The translations under genes and the position numbers were made by a program. A stretch of 64,000 nt of DNA, from NCBI GenBank assembly GCA_030765045.1, contig CM060968.1:108961404-109025403 (forward strand), in the 5' to 3' direction. The notes beneath the pieces were generated by a model that was given only the letters and a program-made list of their open reading frames with translations, was not told where the DNA came from and made no database searches. This DNA is from Tenodera sinensis (taxonomy: Eukaryota; Arthropoda; Insecta; Mantodea; Mantidae). Each line of letters opens with the position of its first letter. Positions within the stretch are counted from its first letter, which is position 1. This document shows, one piece after another, positions 9,988 to 24,530 of the stretch.

Positions 9988-11730
9988 CTATTGAGTGACA
10001 GTATCCGAATTATTGCATTCGAATGCATGAAATTTCGATTAGCGAATACTACTACTAGTGAGTGACAGTATCCAAATTATTGCATTCGAATGCATGAAAT
10101 TTCGATTAGCGAATACTACTACTAGTGAGTGACAGTATCCGAATTATTGCATTCGAATGCATGCAATTTCGATTAGCGGATACTACTACTAGTGAGTGAC
10201 AGTATCCGAGATCTTGCATTCGAATGCATGAAATTTCGATTAGCGAATACTACTACTAGTGAGTGACAGTATCCGAATTATGGCATTCGAATGCATGAAA
10301 TTTCGATTAGCGAATACTACTACTAGTGAGTGACAGTATCCGAATTATTGCATTCGAATGCATGAAATTTTGATTAGCGAATACTACTACTAGCGAGTGA
10401 CAGTACCCGAGAACTTGCATTCGAATGCATGAGATTTCGATTAGCGAATACTACTACTAGTGAGTGACAGTATCCGAATAACTGCATTCGAATGCATGAA
10501 ATTTCGATTAGCGGATACTACTACTAGTGAGTGACAGTATCCGAGAACTTGCATTCGAATGCATGAAATTTCAATTAGCGAATACTACTACTAGTGAGTG
10601 ACAGTATCCGAATAATTGCATTCGAATGCATGAAATTTCGATTAGCCAATACTACTACTCGTGAGTGACAGTATCCGAATAATTGCATTCGAATGCATGA
10701 AATTTCGATTAGCGGATACTACTACTAGTCAGTGACAGTATCCGAGAACTTGCATTCGAATGCATGAGATTTCGATTAGCGAATACTACTACTAGTGTGT
10801 GACAGTATCCGAGAACTTGCATTCGAATGCATGAAATTTCAATTAGCGAATACTACTACTAGTGAGTGACAGTATCCGAATTATTGCATTCGAATGCATG
10901 AAATTTCGATTAGCGAATACTACTACTAGTGAGTGACAGTATCCAAATTATTGCATTCGAATTGCATGAAATTTCGATTAGCGAATACTACTACTAGTGA
11001 GTGACAGTATCCGAATTATTGCATTCGAATGCATGAAATTTCGATTAGCGGATACTACTACTAGTGAGTGACAGTATCCGAGAACTTGCATTCGAATGCA
11101 TGAAATTTCGATTAGCGAATACTACTACTAGTGAGTGACAGTATCCGAGAATTTGCATTCGAATGCATGAGATTTCGATTATCGAATACTACGACTAGTG
11201 AGTGACAGTATCCGAGAACTTGTATTCGAATGCATGAGATTTCTATTAGGGAATACTACTACTAGTGAGTGACAGTATCCGAGAACTTGCATTCGAATGC
11301 ATGAGATTTCGATTAGCGAATACTACTACTAGTGAGTGACAGTATCCGAGAACTTGCATTCGAATGCATGAAATTTCGATTAGCGAATACTACTACTAGT
11401 GAGTGACAGAGTCCGAGAACTTGCATTCAAATGCATGAAATTTCGATTAGCGAATACTACTACTAGTGAGTGGTAGTATCCGAGAACTTGCATTCGAATG
11501 CATGAAATTTCAATTAGCGAATACTACTACTAGTGAGTGACAGTATCCGAATTATTGCATTCGAATGCATGAAATTTCGATTAGCGAATAGTACTACTAG
11601 TGAGTGACAGTATCCGAGAACTTGCATTCAAATGCATGAGATTTCGATTAGCGAATACTACCACTAGTGAGTGACAGTATACGAATTATTGCATTCGAAT
11701 GCATGAAATTTCGATTAGCGAATACTACTA
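9988..11730. repeat. Higher-order unit 6 (26 monomers, 1743 bp)
   Basis: This is the second half of the direct 26-mer pair. It begins with CTATTGAG and ends with the GTATACGAATT monomer just before the next CTATTGAG at 11731. Private changes include GAGATCTTGC near 10211 and TTTCTATTAGGG near 11244. The third copy stops after one monomer, since 11798 carries GAATAACTGC where K is expected. Confidence 0.85.
10926..10993. repeat. 68-bp K monomer (extra T), no. 5
   Basis: It belongs to the second of the paired 26-monomer units, 1743 bp after no. 4. Confidence 0.92.
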
Positions 11731-12534
11731 CTATTGAGTGACAGTATCCGAATTATTGCATTCGAATGCATGAAATTTCGATTAGCGAATACTACTACTA
11801 GTGAGTGACAGTATCCGAATAACTGCATTCAAATGCATGAAATTTCGATTAGCGGATACTACTACTAGTGAGTGACAGTATCCGAGAACTTGCATTCGAA
11901 TGCACGAGATTTCGATTAGCGAATACTACTACTAGTGAGTGACAGTATCCGAATTATTGCATTCGAATGCATGAAATTTCGATTAGTGAATACTACTACT
12001 AGTGAGTGACAGTATCCGAATAATTGCATTCGAATGCATGAAATTTCGATTAGCGGATACTACTACTAGTGAGTGACAGTATCCGAGAACTTGCATTCGA
12101 ATGCATGAAATTTCAATTAGCGAATACTACTACTAGTGACTGACAGTATCCGATTTATTGCATTCAAATGCATGAAATTTCGATTAGCGAATACTACTAC
12201 TAGTGAGTGACAGTATCCGAATTATTGTATTCGAATGCATGAAATTTCGATTAGCGAATACTACTACTAGTGAGTGACAGTATCCGAATTATTGCATTCG
12301 AATGCATGAAATTTCAATTAGCGAATACTACTACTAGTGAGTGACAGTATCCGAATTATTGCATTCGAATGCATGAAATTTCGATTAGCGATTACTACTA
12401 CTAGTGAGTGACAGTATCCGAATTATTGCATTCGAATGCATGAAATTTTGATTAGCGAATACTACTACTAGTGAGTGACAGTACCCGAGAACTTGCATTC
12501 GAATGCATGAGATTTCGATTAGCGAATACTACTA
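11731..12534. repeat. 12-monomer block homologous to 7106 onward
   Basis: It begins CTATTGAG-E, then GAATAACTGC with ATTCAAATG, O, E, N-GCGGATAC, O-TTTCAATTAG and GATTTATTGC, the same order as from 7106 (offset 4625 bp, 69 monomers plus two inserted bases). A GATTAGTGAA change near 11990 is one of the rarer CG-to-TG changes at the fourth CpG. Confidence 0.7.
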
Positions 12535-15500
12535 CTAGTGAGTGACAGTATACAAATTATTGCATTCGAATGCATGAAATTTCGATTAGCGAATACTACT
12601 ACTAGTGAGTGACAGTATCCGAATTATTGCATTCGAATGCATGAAATTTCGATTAGCGAATACTACTACTAGTGAGTGACAGTATCCAAATTATTGCATT
12701 CGAATGCATGAAATTTCGATTAGCGAATACTACTACTAGTGAGTGACAGTATCCGAATTATTGCATTGGAATGCATGAAATTTCGATTAGCGGATACTAC
12801 TACTAGTGAGTGACAGTATCCGAGAACTTGCATTCGAATGCATGAAATTTCGATTAGCGAATACTACTACTAGTGAGTGACAGTATCCGAATTATTGTAT
12901 TCGAATGCATGAAATTTCGATTAGAGAATACTACTACTAGTGAGTGACAGTATCCGAATAACTGCATTCGAATGCATGAAATTTCGATTAGCGGATACTA
13001 CTACTAGTGAGTGACAGTATCCGAGAACTTGCATTCGAATGCATGAGATTTCGATTAGCGAATACAACTACTAGTGAGTGACAGTATCCGAGAACTTGCA
13101 TTCGAATGCATGAAATTTCAATTAGCGAATACTACTACTAGTGAGTGACAGTATCCGAATTATTGCATTCGAATGCATGAAATTTCGATTAGCGAATACT
13201 ACTACTAGTGAGTGACAGTATCCGAATTATTGCATTCGAATGCATGAAATTTCGATTAGCGAATACTACTACTAGTGAGTGACAGTATCCGAGAACTTGC
13301 ATTCGAATGCATGAGATTTCGATTAGCGAATACTACTACTAGTGTGTGACAGTATCCGAGAACTTGCATTCGAATGCATGAAATTTCAATTAGCGAATAC
13401 TACCACTAGTGAGTGACAGTATCCGAATTATTGCATTCGAATGCATGAAATTTCGATTAGCGAATACTACTACTAGTGAGTGACAGTATCCGAATTATTG
13501 CATTCGAATGCATGAAATTTCAATTAGCGAATACTACTACTAGTGAGTGACAGTATCCGAATTATTGCATTCGAATGCATGAAATTTCGATTAGCGATTA
13601 CTACTACTAGTGAGTGACAGTATCCGAATTATTGCATTCGAATGCATGAAATTTCGATTAGCGAATACTACTACTAGTGAGTGACAGTATCCGAGAACTT
13701 GCATTCGAATGCATGAGATTTCGATTAGCGAATACTACTACTAGTGAGTGACAGAATCCGAATTATTGCATTCGAATGCATGAAATTTCGATTAGCGAAT
13801 ACTACTACTAGTGATTGACAGTATCCGAATTGTTGCATTCGAATGCATGAAATTTTGATTAGCGAATACTACTACTAGTGAGTGACAGTATCCGAGAACT
13901 TGCATTCGAATGCATGAAATTTCAATTAGCGAATACTACTACTAGTGAGTGACAGTATCCGAATTATTGCATTCGAATGCATGAAATTTCGATTAGCGAA
14001 TAGTACTACTAGTGAGTGACAGTATCCGAGAACTTGCATTCAAAGGCATGAGATTTCGATTAGCGAATACTACCACTAGTGAGTGACAGTATACGAATTA
14101 TTGCATTCGAATGCATGAAATTTCGATGAGCGAATACTACTACTAGTGAGTGACAGTATCCGAGAACTTGCATTCGAATGCATGAGATTTCGATTAGCGA
14201 ATACTACTACTAGTGAGTGAGAGTATCCGAATTATTGCATTCGAATGCATAAAATTTCGATTAGCGAATACTACTACTAGTGAGTGACAGTATCCGAATA
14301 ATTGCATTCGAGTGCATGAAATTTCGATTAGCGGATACTACTACCAGTGAGTGACAGTATCCGAGAACTTGCATTCGAATGCATGAAATTTCGATTAGCG
14401 GATACTACTACTAGTGAGTGACAGTATCCGAGAACTTGCATTCGAATGCATGAAACTTCGATTAGCGAATACTACCACTAGTGAGTGACAGTATACGAAT
14501 TATTGCATTCGAATGCATGAAATTTCGATTAGCGAATACTACTACTATTGAGTGACAGTATCCGAATTATTGCATTCGAATGCATGAAATTTCGATTAGC
14601 GAATACTACTACTAGTGAGTGACAGTATCCAAATTATTGCATTCGAATGCATGAAATTTCGATTAGCGAATACTACTACTAGTGAGTGACAGTATCCGAA
14701 TTATTGCATTCGAATGCATGCAATTTCGATTAGCGGATACTACTACTAGTGAGTGACAGTATCCGAGAACTTGCATTCGAATGCATGAAATTTCGATTAG
14801 CGAATACTACTACTAGTGAGTGACAGTATCCGAATTATGGCATTCGAATGCATGAAATTTCGATTAGCGAATACTACTACTAGTGAGTGACAGTATCCGA
14901 ATTATTGCATTCGAATGCATGAAATTTCGATTAGCGGATACTACTACTAGTGAGTGACAGTATCCGAGAACTTGCATTCGAATGCATGAAATTTCGATTA
15001 GCGAATACTACTACTAGTGAGTGACAGTATCCGAGAATTTGCATTCGAATGCATGAGATTTCGATTATCGAATACTACGACTAGTGAGTGACAGTATCCG
15101 AGAACTTGTATTCGAATGCATGAGATTTCGATTAGCGAATACTACTACTAGTGAGTGACAGTATCCGAGAACTTGCATTCGAATGCATGAGATTTCGATT
15201 AGCGAATACTACTACTAGTGAGTGACAGTATCCGAGAACTTGCATTCGAATGCATGAAATTTCGATTAGCGAATACTACTACTAGTGAGTGACAGAGTCC
15301 GAGAACTTGCATTCAAATGCATGAAATTTCGATTAGCGAATACTACTACTAGTGAGTGGTAGTATCCGAGAACTTGCATTCGAATGCATGAAATTTCAAT
15401 TAGCGAATACTACTACTAGTGAGTGACAGTATCCGAATTATTACATTCGAATGCATGAAATTTCGATTAGCGAATAGTACTACTAGTGAGTGACAGTATC

Positions 15501-15616
15501 CGAGAACTTGCATTCAAATGCATGAGATTTCGATTAGCGAATACTACCACTAGTGAGTGACAGTATACGAATTATTGCATTCGAATGCATGAAATTTCGA
15601 TTAGCGAATACTACTA
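12535..15616. repeat. 46-monomer unit, copy 1 (3082 bp)
   Basis: It starts with a monomer carrying GTATACAAATT and includes ATTGGAATG (12766), GATTAGAGAA, GCGATTAC, TTTCGATGAGCG and GCATAAAATTT (14251). The same series recurs 3082 bp later with no net length difference (12766 and 15848; 14251 and 17333; 14720 and 17802). The match runs from 12535 to 14879. The last 11 monomers (14880-15616) instead resemble the tail of the 26-monomer units, with GATTATCG at 15063. Confidence 0.8.
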
Positions 15617-17961
15617 CTATTGAGTGACAGTATACAAATTATTGCATTCGAATGCATGAAATTTCGATTAGCGAATACTACTACTAGTGAGTGACAGTAT
15701 CCGAATTATTGCATTCGAATGCATGAAATTTCGATTAGCGAATACTACTACTAGTGAGTGACAGTATCCAAATTATTGCATTCGAATGCATGAAATTTCG
15801 ATTAGCGAATACTACTACTAGTGAGTGACAGTATCCGAATTATTGCATTGGAATGCATGAAATTTCGATTAGCGGATACTACTACTAGTGAGTGACAGTA
15901 TCCGAGAACTTGCATTCGAATGCATGAAATTTCGATTAGCGAATACTACTACTAGTGAGTGACAGTATCCGAATTATTGTATTCGAATGCATGAAATTTC
16001 GATTAGAGAATACTACTACTAGTGAGTGACAGTATCCGAATAACTGCATTCGAATGCATGAAATTTCGATTAGCGGATACTACTACTAGTGAGTGACAGT
16101 ATCCGAGAACTTGCATTCGAATGCATGAGATTTCGATTAGCGAATACAACTACTAGTGAGTGACAGTATCCGAGAACTTGCATTCGAATGCATGAAATTT
16201 CAATTAGCGAATACTACTACTAGTGAGTGACAGTATCCGAATTATTGCATTCGAATGTATGAAATTTCGATTAGCGAATACTACTACTAGTGAGTGACAG
16301 TATCCGAATTATTGCATTCGAATGCATGAAATTTCGATTAGCGAATACTACTACTAGTGAGTGACAGTATCCGAGAACTTGCATTCGAATGCATGAGATT
16401 TCGATTAGCGAATACTACTACTAGTGTGTGACAGTATCCGAGAACTTGCATTCGAATGCATGAAATTTCAATTAGCGAATACTACCACTAGTGAGTGACA
16501 GTATCCGAATTATTGCATTCGAATGCATGAAATTTCGATTAGCGAATACTACTACTAGTGAGTGACAGTATCCGAATTATTGCATTCGAATGCATGAAAT
16601 TTCAATTAGCGAATACTACTACTAGTGAGTGACAGTATCCGAATTATTGCATTCGAATGCATGAAATTTCGATTAGCGATTACTACTACTAGTGAGTGAC
16701 AGTATCCAAATTATTGCATTCGAATGCATGAAATTTCGATTAGCGAATACTACTACTAGTGAGTGACAGTATCCGAGAACTTGCATTCGAATGCATGAGA
16801 TTTCGATTAGCGAATACTACTACTAGTGAGTGACAGAATCCGAATTATTGCAGTCGAATGCATGAAATTTCGATTAGCGAATACTACTACTAGTGATTGA
16901 CAGTATCCGAATTGTTGCATTCGAATGCATGAAATTTTGATTAGCGAATACTACTACTAGTGAGTGACAGTATCCGAGAACTTGCATTCGAATGCATGAA
17001 ATTTCAATTAGCGAATACTACTACTAGTGAGTGACAGTATCCGAATTATTGCATTCGAATGCATGAAATTTCGATTAGCGAATAGTACTACTAGTGAGTG
17101 ACAGTATCCGAGAACTTGCATTCAAAGGCATGAGATTTCGATTAGCGAATACTACCACTAGTGAGTGACAGTATACGAATTATTGCATTCGAATGCATGA
17201 AATTTCGATGAGCGAATACTACTACTAGTGAGTGACAGTATCCGAGAACTTGCATTCGAATGCATGAGATTTCGATTAGCGAATACTACTACTAGTGAGT
17301 GAGAGTATCCGAATTATTGCATTCGAATGCATAAAATTTCGATTAGCGAATACTACTACTAGTGAGTGACAGTATCCGAATAATTGCATTCGAGTGCATG
17401 AAATTTCGATTAGCGGATACTACTACCAGTGAGTGACAGTATCCGAGAACTTGCATTCGAATGCATGAAATTTCGATTAGCGGATACTACTACTAGTGAG
17501 TGACAGTATCCGAGAACTTGCATTCGAATGCATGAAACTTCGATTAGCGAATACTACCACTAGTGAGTGACAGTATACGAATTATTGCATTCGAATGCAT
17601 GAAATTTCGATTAGCGAATACTACTACTATTGAGTGACAGTATCCGAATTATTGCATTCGAATGCATGAAATTTCGATTAGCGAATACTACTACTAGTGA
17701 GTGACAGTATCCAAATTATTGCATTCGAATGCATGAAATTTCGATTAGCGAATACTACTACTAGTGAGTGACAGTATCCGAATTATTGCATTCGAATGCA
17801 AGCAATTTCGATTAGCGGATACTACTACTAGTGAGTGACAGTATCCGAGAACTTGCATTCGAATGCATGAAATTTCGATTAGCGAATACTACTACTAGTG
17901 AGTGACAGTATCCGAATTATGGCATTCGAATGCATGAAATTTCGATTAGCGAATACTACTA
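15617..17961. repeat. 46-monomer unit, copy 2 (matching part, 35 monomers)
   Basis: It matches 12535-14879 at an offset of 3082 bp. Small differences include CTATTGAG in the first monomer, CAAATTATTGC near 16709 where copy 1 has GAATTATTGC, TTGCAGTCG near 16850, and GCAAGCAATTTCG at 17802 where copy 1 has GCATGCAATTTCG. From 17962 the two copies differ (TTTTGACTAG here, GCGGATAC end there). Confidence 0.8.
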
Positions 17962-18564
17962 CTAGTGAGTGACAGTATCCGAATTATTGCATTCGAATGC
18001 ATGAAATTTTGACTAGCGAATACTACTACTAGTGAGTGACAGTACCCGAGAACTTGCATTCGAATGCATGAGATTTCGATTAGCGAATACTACTACTAGT
18101 GAGTGACAGTATCCGAATAACTGCATTCGAATGCATGAAATTTCGATTAGCGGATACTACTACTAGTGAGTGACAGTATCCGAGAACTTGCATTCGAATG
18201 CATGAAATTTCAATTAGCGAATACTACTACTAGTGAGTGACAGTATCCGAATAATTGCATTCGAATGCATGAAATTTCGATTAGCCAATACTACTACTAG
18301 TGAGTGACAGTATCCGAATAATTGCATTCGAATGCATGAAATTTCGATTAGCGGATACTACTACTAGTCAGTGACAGTATCCGAGAACTTGCATTCGAAT
18401 GCATGAGATTTCGATTAGCGAATACTACTACTAGTGTGTGACAGTATCCGAGAACTTGCATTCGAATGCATGAAATTTCAATTAGCGAATACTACTACTA
18501 GTGAGTGACAGTATCCGAATTATTGCATTCGAATGCATGAAATTTCGATTAGCGAATACTACTA

Positions 18565-18632
18565 CTAGTGAGTGACAGTATCCAAATTATTGCATTCGAA
18601 TTGCATGAAATTTCGATTAGCGAATACTACTA
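18565..18632. repeat. 68-bp K monomer (extra T), no. 6
   Basis: First unit of the duplicated K-E-O trimer. Confidence 0.92.
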
Positions 18633-18766
18633 CTAGTGAGTGACAGTATCCGAATTATTGCATTCGAATGCATGAAATTTCGATTAGCGGATACTACTAC
18701 TAGTGAGTGACAGTATCCGAGAACTTGCATTCGAATGCATGAAATTTCGATTAGCGAATACTACTA

Positions 18767-18834
18767 CTAGTGAGTGACAGTATCCAAATTATTGCATTCG
18801 AATTGCATGAAATTTCGATTAGCGAATACTACTA
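18767..18834. repeat. 68-bp K monomer (extra T), no. 7
   Basis: It lies 202 bp after no. 6, as the start of the second trimer copy. Confidence 0.92.
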
Positions 18835-19571
18835 CTAGTGAGTGACAGTATCCGAATTATTGCATTCGAATGCATGAAATTTCGATTAGCGGATACTACT
18901 ACTAGTGAGTGACAGTATCCGAGAACTTGCATTCGAATGCATGAAATTTCGATTAGCGAATACTACTACTAGTGAGTGACAGTATCCGAGAATTTGCATT
19001 CGAATGCATGAGATTTCGATTATCGAATACTACGACTAGTGAGTGACAGTATCCGAGAACTTGTATTCGAATGCATGAGATTTCGATTAGCGAATACTAC
19101 TATTAGTGAGTGACAGTATCCGAGAACTTGCATTCGAATGCATGAGATTTCGATTAGCGAATACTACTACTAGTGAGTGACAGTATCCGAGAACTTGCAT
19201 TCGAATGCATGAAATTTCGATTAGCGAATACTACTACTAGTGAGTGACAGAGTCCGAGAACTTGCATTCAAATGCATGAAATTTCGATTAGCGAATACTA
19301 CTACTAGTGAGTGGTAGTATCCGAGAACTTGCATTCGAATGCATGAAATTTCAATTAGCGAATACTACTACTAGTGAGTGACAGCATCCGAAATATTGCA
19401 TTCGAATGCATGAAATTTCGATTAGCGAATAGTACTACTAGTGAGTGACAGTATCCGAGAACTTGCATTCAAATGCATGAGATTTCGATTAGCGAATACT
19501 ACCACTAGTGAGTGACAGTATACGAATTATTGGATTCGAATGCATGAAATTTCGATTAGCGAATACTACTA

Positions 19572-21247
19572 CTATTGAGTGACAGTATCCGAATTATTGC
19601 ATTCGAATGCATGAAATTTCGATTAGCGAATACTACTACTAGTGAGTGACAGTATCCGAATAACTGCATTCAAATGCATGAAATTTCGATTAGCGGATAC
19701 TACTACTAGTGAGTGACAGTATCCGAGAACTTGCATTCGAATGCATGAGATTTCGATTAGCGAATACTACTACTAGTGAGTGACAGTATCCGAATTATTG
19801 CATTCGAATGCATGAAATTTCGATTAGCGAATACTACTACTAGTGAGTGACAGTATCCGAATAATTGCATTCGAATGCATGAAATTTCGATTAGCGGATA
19901 CTACTACTAGTGAGTGACAGTACCCGAGAACTTGCATTCGAATGCATGAGATTTCGATTAGCGAATACTACTACTAGTGAGTGACAGTATCCGAACAACT
20001 GCATTCGAATGCATGAAATTTCGATTAGCGGATACTACTACTAGTGAGTGACAGTATCCGAGAACTTGCATTCGAATGCATGAAATTTCAATTAGCGAAT
20101 ACTACTACTAGTGAGTGACAGTATCCGAATAATTGCATTCGAAAGCATGAAATTTCGATTAGCCAATACTACTACTAGTGAGTGACAGTATCCGAATAAT
20201 TGCATTCGAATGCATGAAATTTCGATTAGCGGATACTACTACTAGTCAGTGACAGTATCCGAGAACTTGCATTCGAATGCATGAGATTTCGATTAGCGAA
20301 TACTACTACTAGTGTGTGACAGTATCCGAGAACTTGCATTCGAATGCATGAAATTTCAATTAGCGAATACTACTACTAGTGAGTGACGGTATCAGAATTA
20401 TTGCATTCGAATGCATGAAATTTCGATTAGCGAATACTACTACTAGTGAGTGACAGTATCCAAATTATTGCATTCGAATTGCATGAAATTTCGATTAGCG
20501 AATACTACTACTAGTGAGTGACAGTATCCGAATTATTGCATTCGAATGCATGAAATTTCGATTAGCGGATACTACTACTAGTGAGTGACAGTATCCGAGA
20601 ACTTGCATTCGAATGCATGAAATTTCGATTAGCGAATACTATTACTAGTGAGTGACAGTATCCGAGAATTTGCATTCGAATGCATGAGATTTCGATTATC
20701 GAATACTACGACTAGTGAGTGACAGTATCCGAGAACTTGTATTCGAATGCATGAGATTTCGATTAGCGAATACTACTATTAGTGAGTGACAGTATCCGAG
20801 AACTTGCATTCGAATGCATGAGATTTCGATTAGCGAATACTACTACTAGTGAGTGGCAGTATCCGAGAACTTGCATTCGAATGCATGAAATTTCGATTAG
20901 CGAATACTACTACTAGTGAGTGACAGAGTCCGAGAACTTGCATTCAAATGCATGAAATTTCGATTAGCGAATACTACTACTAGTGAGTGGTAGTATCCGA
21001 GAACTTGCATTCGAATGCATGAAATTTCAATTAGCGAATACTACTACTAGTGAGTGACAGTATCCGAATTATTGCATTCGAATGCATGAAATTTCGATTA
21101 GCGAATAGTACTACTAGTGAGTGACAGTATCCGAGAACTTGCATTCAAATGCATGAGATTTCGATTAGCGAATACTACCACTAGTGAGTGACAGTATACG
21201 AATTATTGCATTCGAATGCATGAAATTTCGATTAGCGAATACTACTA
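19572..21247. repeat. 25-monomer block (1676 bp), copy 1
   Basis: It runs between two CTATTGAG markers and is 25 x 67 + 1. It holds GTACCCG, GAACAACTGC, GAAAGCATG, GTCAGTGAC, GACGGTATCAG, the 68-bp K unit (20443) and GATTATCG (20694). The end resembles the preceding block at an offset of 1676 bp (68-bp units 18767 and 20443; GATTATCG 19018 and 20694). It recurs as 26543-28218, and its later part again as about 36127-37734. Confidence 0.8.
20443..20510. repeat. 68-bp K monomer (extra T), no. 8
   Basis: Member of the 25-monomer block, 1676 bp after no. 7. It follows the GACGGTATCAG monomer. Confidence 0.92.
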
Positions 21248-24200
21248 CTATTGAGTGACAGTATCCGAATTATTGCATTCGAATGCATGAAATTTCGATT
21301 AGCGAATACTACTACTAGTGAGTGACAGTATCCGAATAACTGCATTCAAATGCATGAAATTTCGATTAGCGGATACTACTACTAGTGAGTGACAGTATCC
21401 GAGAACTTGCATTCGAATGCATGAGATTTCGATTAGCGAATACTACTACTAGTGAGTGACAGTATCCGAATTATTGCATTCGAATGCATGAAATTTCGAT
21501 TAGCGAATACTACTACTAGTGAGTGACAGTATCCGAATAATTGCATTCGAATGCATGAAATTTCGATTAGCGGATACTACTACTAGTGAGTGACAGTATC
21601 CGAGAACTTGCATTCGAATGCATGAAATTTCAATTAGCGAATACTACTACTAGTGAGTGACAGTATCCGATTAATTGCATTCGAATGCATGAAATTTCGA
21701 TTAGCGAATACTACTACTAGTGAGTGACAGTATCCGAATTATTGTATTCGAATGCATGAAATTTCAATTAGCGAATACTACTACTAGTGAGTCACAGTAT
21801 CCGAATTATAGCATTCGAATGCATGAGATTTCGATTAGCGAATACTACTACTAGTGAGTGACAGTATCCGAATTATTGCATTCGAATGCATGAAATTTCG
21901 ATTAGCGAATACTACTACTAGTGAGTGACAGTATCCGAATTATTGCATTCGAATGCATGAAATTTCGATTAGCGAATACTACTACTAGTGAGTGACAGTA
22001 TCCGAGAACTTGCATTCGAATGCATGAGATTTCGATTAGCGAATACTACGACTAGTGAGTGACAGTATCCGAGAACTTGCATTCGAATGCATGAGATTTC
22101 GATTAGCGAATACTACTACTAGTGAGTGACAGTATCCGAGAACTTGCATTCGAATGCATGAGATTTCGATTAGCGAATACTACTACTAGTGAGAGACAGT
22201 ATCCGAGAACTTGCATTCGAATGCATGAAATTTCGATTAGCGAATACTACTACTAGTGAGTGACAGTATCCGAGAACTTGCATTCAAATGCATGAAATTT
22301 CGATTAGCGAATACCACTACTAGTGAGTGGTAGTATCCGAGAACTTGCATTCGAATGCATGTAATTTCGATTAGCGAATACTTCTACTAGTGAGTGACTG
22401 TACCCGAGAACTTGCATTCGAATGCATGAAATTTCGATTAGCGAATACTACTACTAGTGAGTGACAATATCCGAATTATTGCATTCGAATGCATGAAATT
22501 TCGATTAGCGAATACTACTACTAGTGAGTGACAGTATCCAAATTATTGCATTCGAATGCATGAAATTTCGATTAGCGAATACTACTACTAGTGAGTGACA
22601 GTATCCGAATTATTGCATTCGAATGCATGAAATTTCGATTAGCGAATACTACTACTAGTGAGTGACAGTATCCAAATTATTGCATTCGAATGCATGAAAT
22701 TTCGATTAGCGAATACTACTACTAGTGAGTGACAGTATCCGAATTATTGCATTGGAATGCATGAAATTTCGATTAGCGGATACTACTACTAGTGAGTGAC
22801 AGTATCCGAGAACTTGCATTCGAATGCATGAAATTTCGATTAGCGAATACTACTACTAGTGAGTGACAGTATCCGAATTATTGTATTCGAATGCATGAAA
22901 TTTCGATTAGAGAATACCACTACTAGTGAGTGACAGTATCCGAATAACTGCATTCGAATGCATGAGATTTCGATTAGCGAATACTACTACTAGTGAGTGA
23001 CAGTATCCGAGAACTTGCATACGAATGCATGAAATTTCAATTAGCGAATACTACTACTAGTGAGTGACAGTATCCGAGCAATTGCATTCGAATACATGAA
23101 ATTTCGATTAGCGAATACTACTACTAGTGAGTGACAGTATCCGAATTATTGCATTCGAATGCATGAAATTTCGATTAGCGAATACTACTACTAGTGAGTG
23201 ACAGTATCCGAGAACTTGCATTCGAATGCATGAGATTTCGATTAGCGAATACTACTACTAGTGAGTGACAGTATCCGAGAACTTGCATTCGAATGCATGA
23301 AATTTCAATTAGCGAATACTACTACTAGTGAGTGACAGTATCCGAATTATTGCATTCGAATGCATGAAATTTCGATTAGCGATTACTACTACTAGTGAGT
23401 GACAGTATCCGAATTATTGCATTCGAATGCATGAAATTTCGATTAGCGAATACTACTACTAGTGAGTGACAGTATCCGAGAACTTGCATTCGAATGCATG
23501 AGATTTCGATTAGCGAATACTACTACTAGTGAGTGACAGAATCCGAATTATTGCATTCGAATGCATGAAATTTCGATTAGCGAATACTACTACTAGTGAG
23601 TGACAGTATCCGAATTGTTGCATTCGAATGCATGAAATTTTGATTAGCGAATACTACTACTAGTGAGTGACAGTATCCGAGAACTTGCATTCGAATGCAT
23701 GAAGTTTCAATTAGCGAATACTACTACTAGTGAGTGACAGTATCCGAGAACTTGCATTCGAATGCATGAGATTTCGATTAGCGAATACTACTACTAGTGA
23801 GTGACAGTATCCGAATTATTGCATTCGAATGCATGAAATTTCGATTAGCGAATACTACTACTAGTGAGTGACAGTATCCGAGAACTTGCATTCAAATGCA
23901 TGAGATTTCGATTAGCGAATACTACCACTAGTGAGTGACAGTATACGAATTATTGCATTCGAATGCATGAAATTTCGATTAGCGAATACTACTACTATTG
24001 AGTGACAGTATCCGAATTATTGCATTCGAATGCATGAAATTTCGATTAGCGAATACTACTACTAGTGAGTGACAGTATCCGAATAACTGCATTCAAATGC
24101 ATGAAATTTCGATTAGCGGATACTACTACTAGTGAGTGACAGTATCCGAGAACTTGCATTCGAATGCATGAGATTTCGATTAGCGAATACTACTACTAGT

Positions 24201-24530
24201 GAGTGACAGTATCCGAATTATTGCATTCGAATGCATGAAATTTCGATTAGCGAATACTACTACTAGTGAGTGACAGTATCCGAATAATTGCATTCGAATG
24301 CATGAAATTTCGATTAGCGGATACTACTACTAGTGAGTGACAGTATCCGAGAACTTGCATTCGAATGCATGAAATTTCAATTAGCGAATACTACTACTAG
24401 TGAGTGACAGTATCCGATTAATTGCATTCGAATGCATGAAATTTCGATTAGCGAATACTACTACTAGTGAGTGACAGTATCCGAATTATTGTATTCGAAT
24501 GCATGAAATTTCGATTAGCGAATACTACTA

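Larger units (their letters stand above)
18565..18968. repeat. Local trimer duplication (K-E-O twice, 202 + 202 bp)
   Basis: Two successive K(68 bp)-E(GCGGATAC)-O triplets occupy 18565-18766 and 18767-18968, whereas related units such as 20443 onward have one triplet before the GAGAATTTGC monomer. The duplicate is inherited in the second large copy at 25536 and 25738, so it predates the 6971-bp duplication. Confidence 0.85.
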
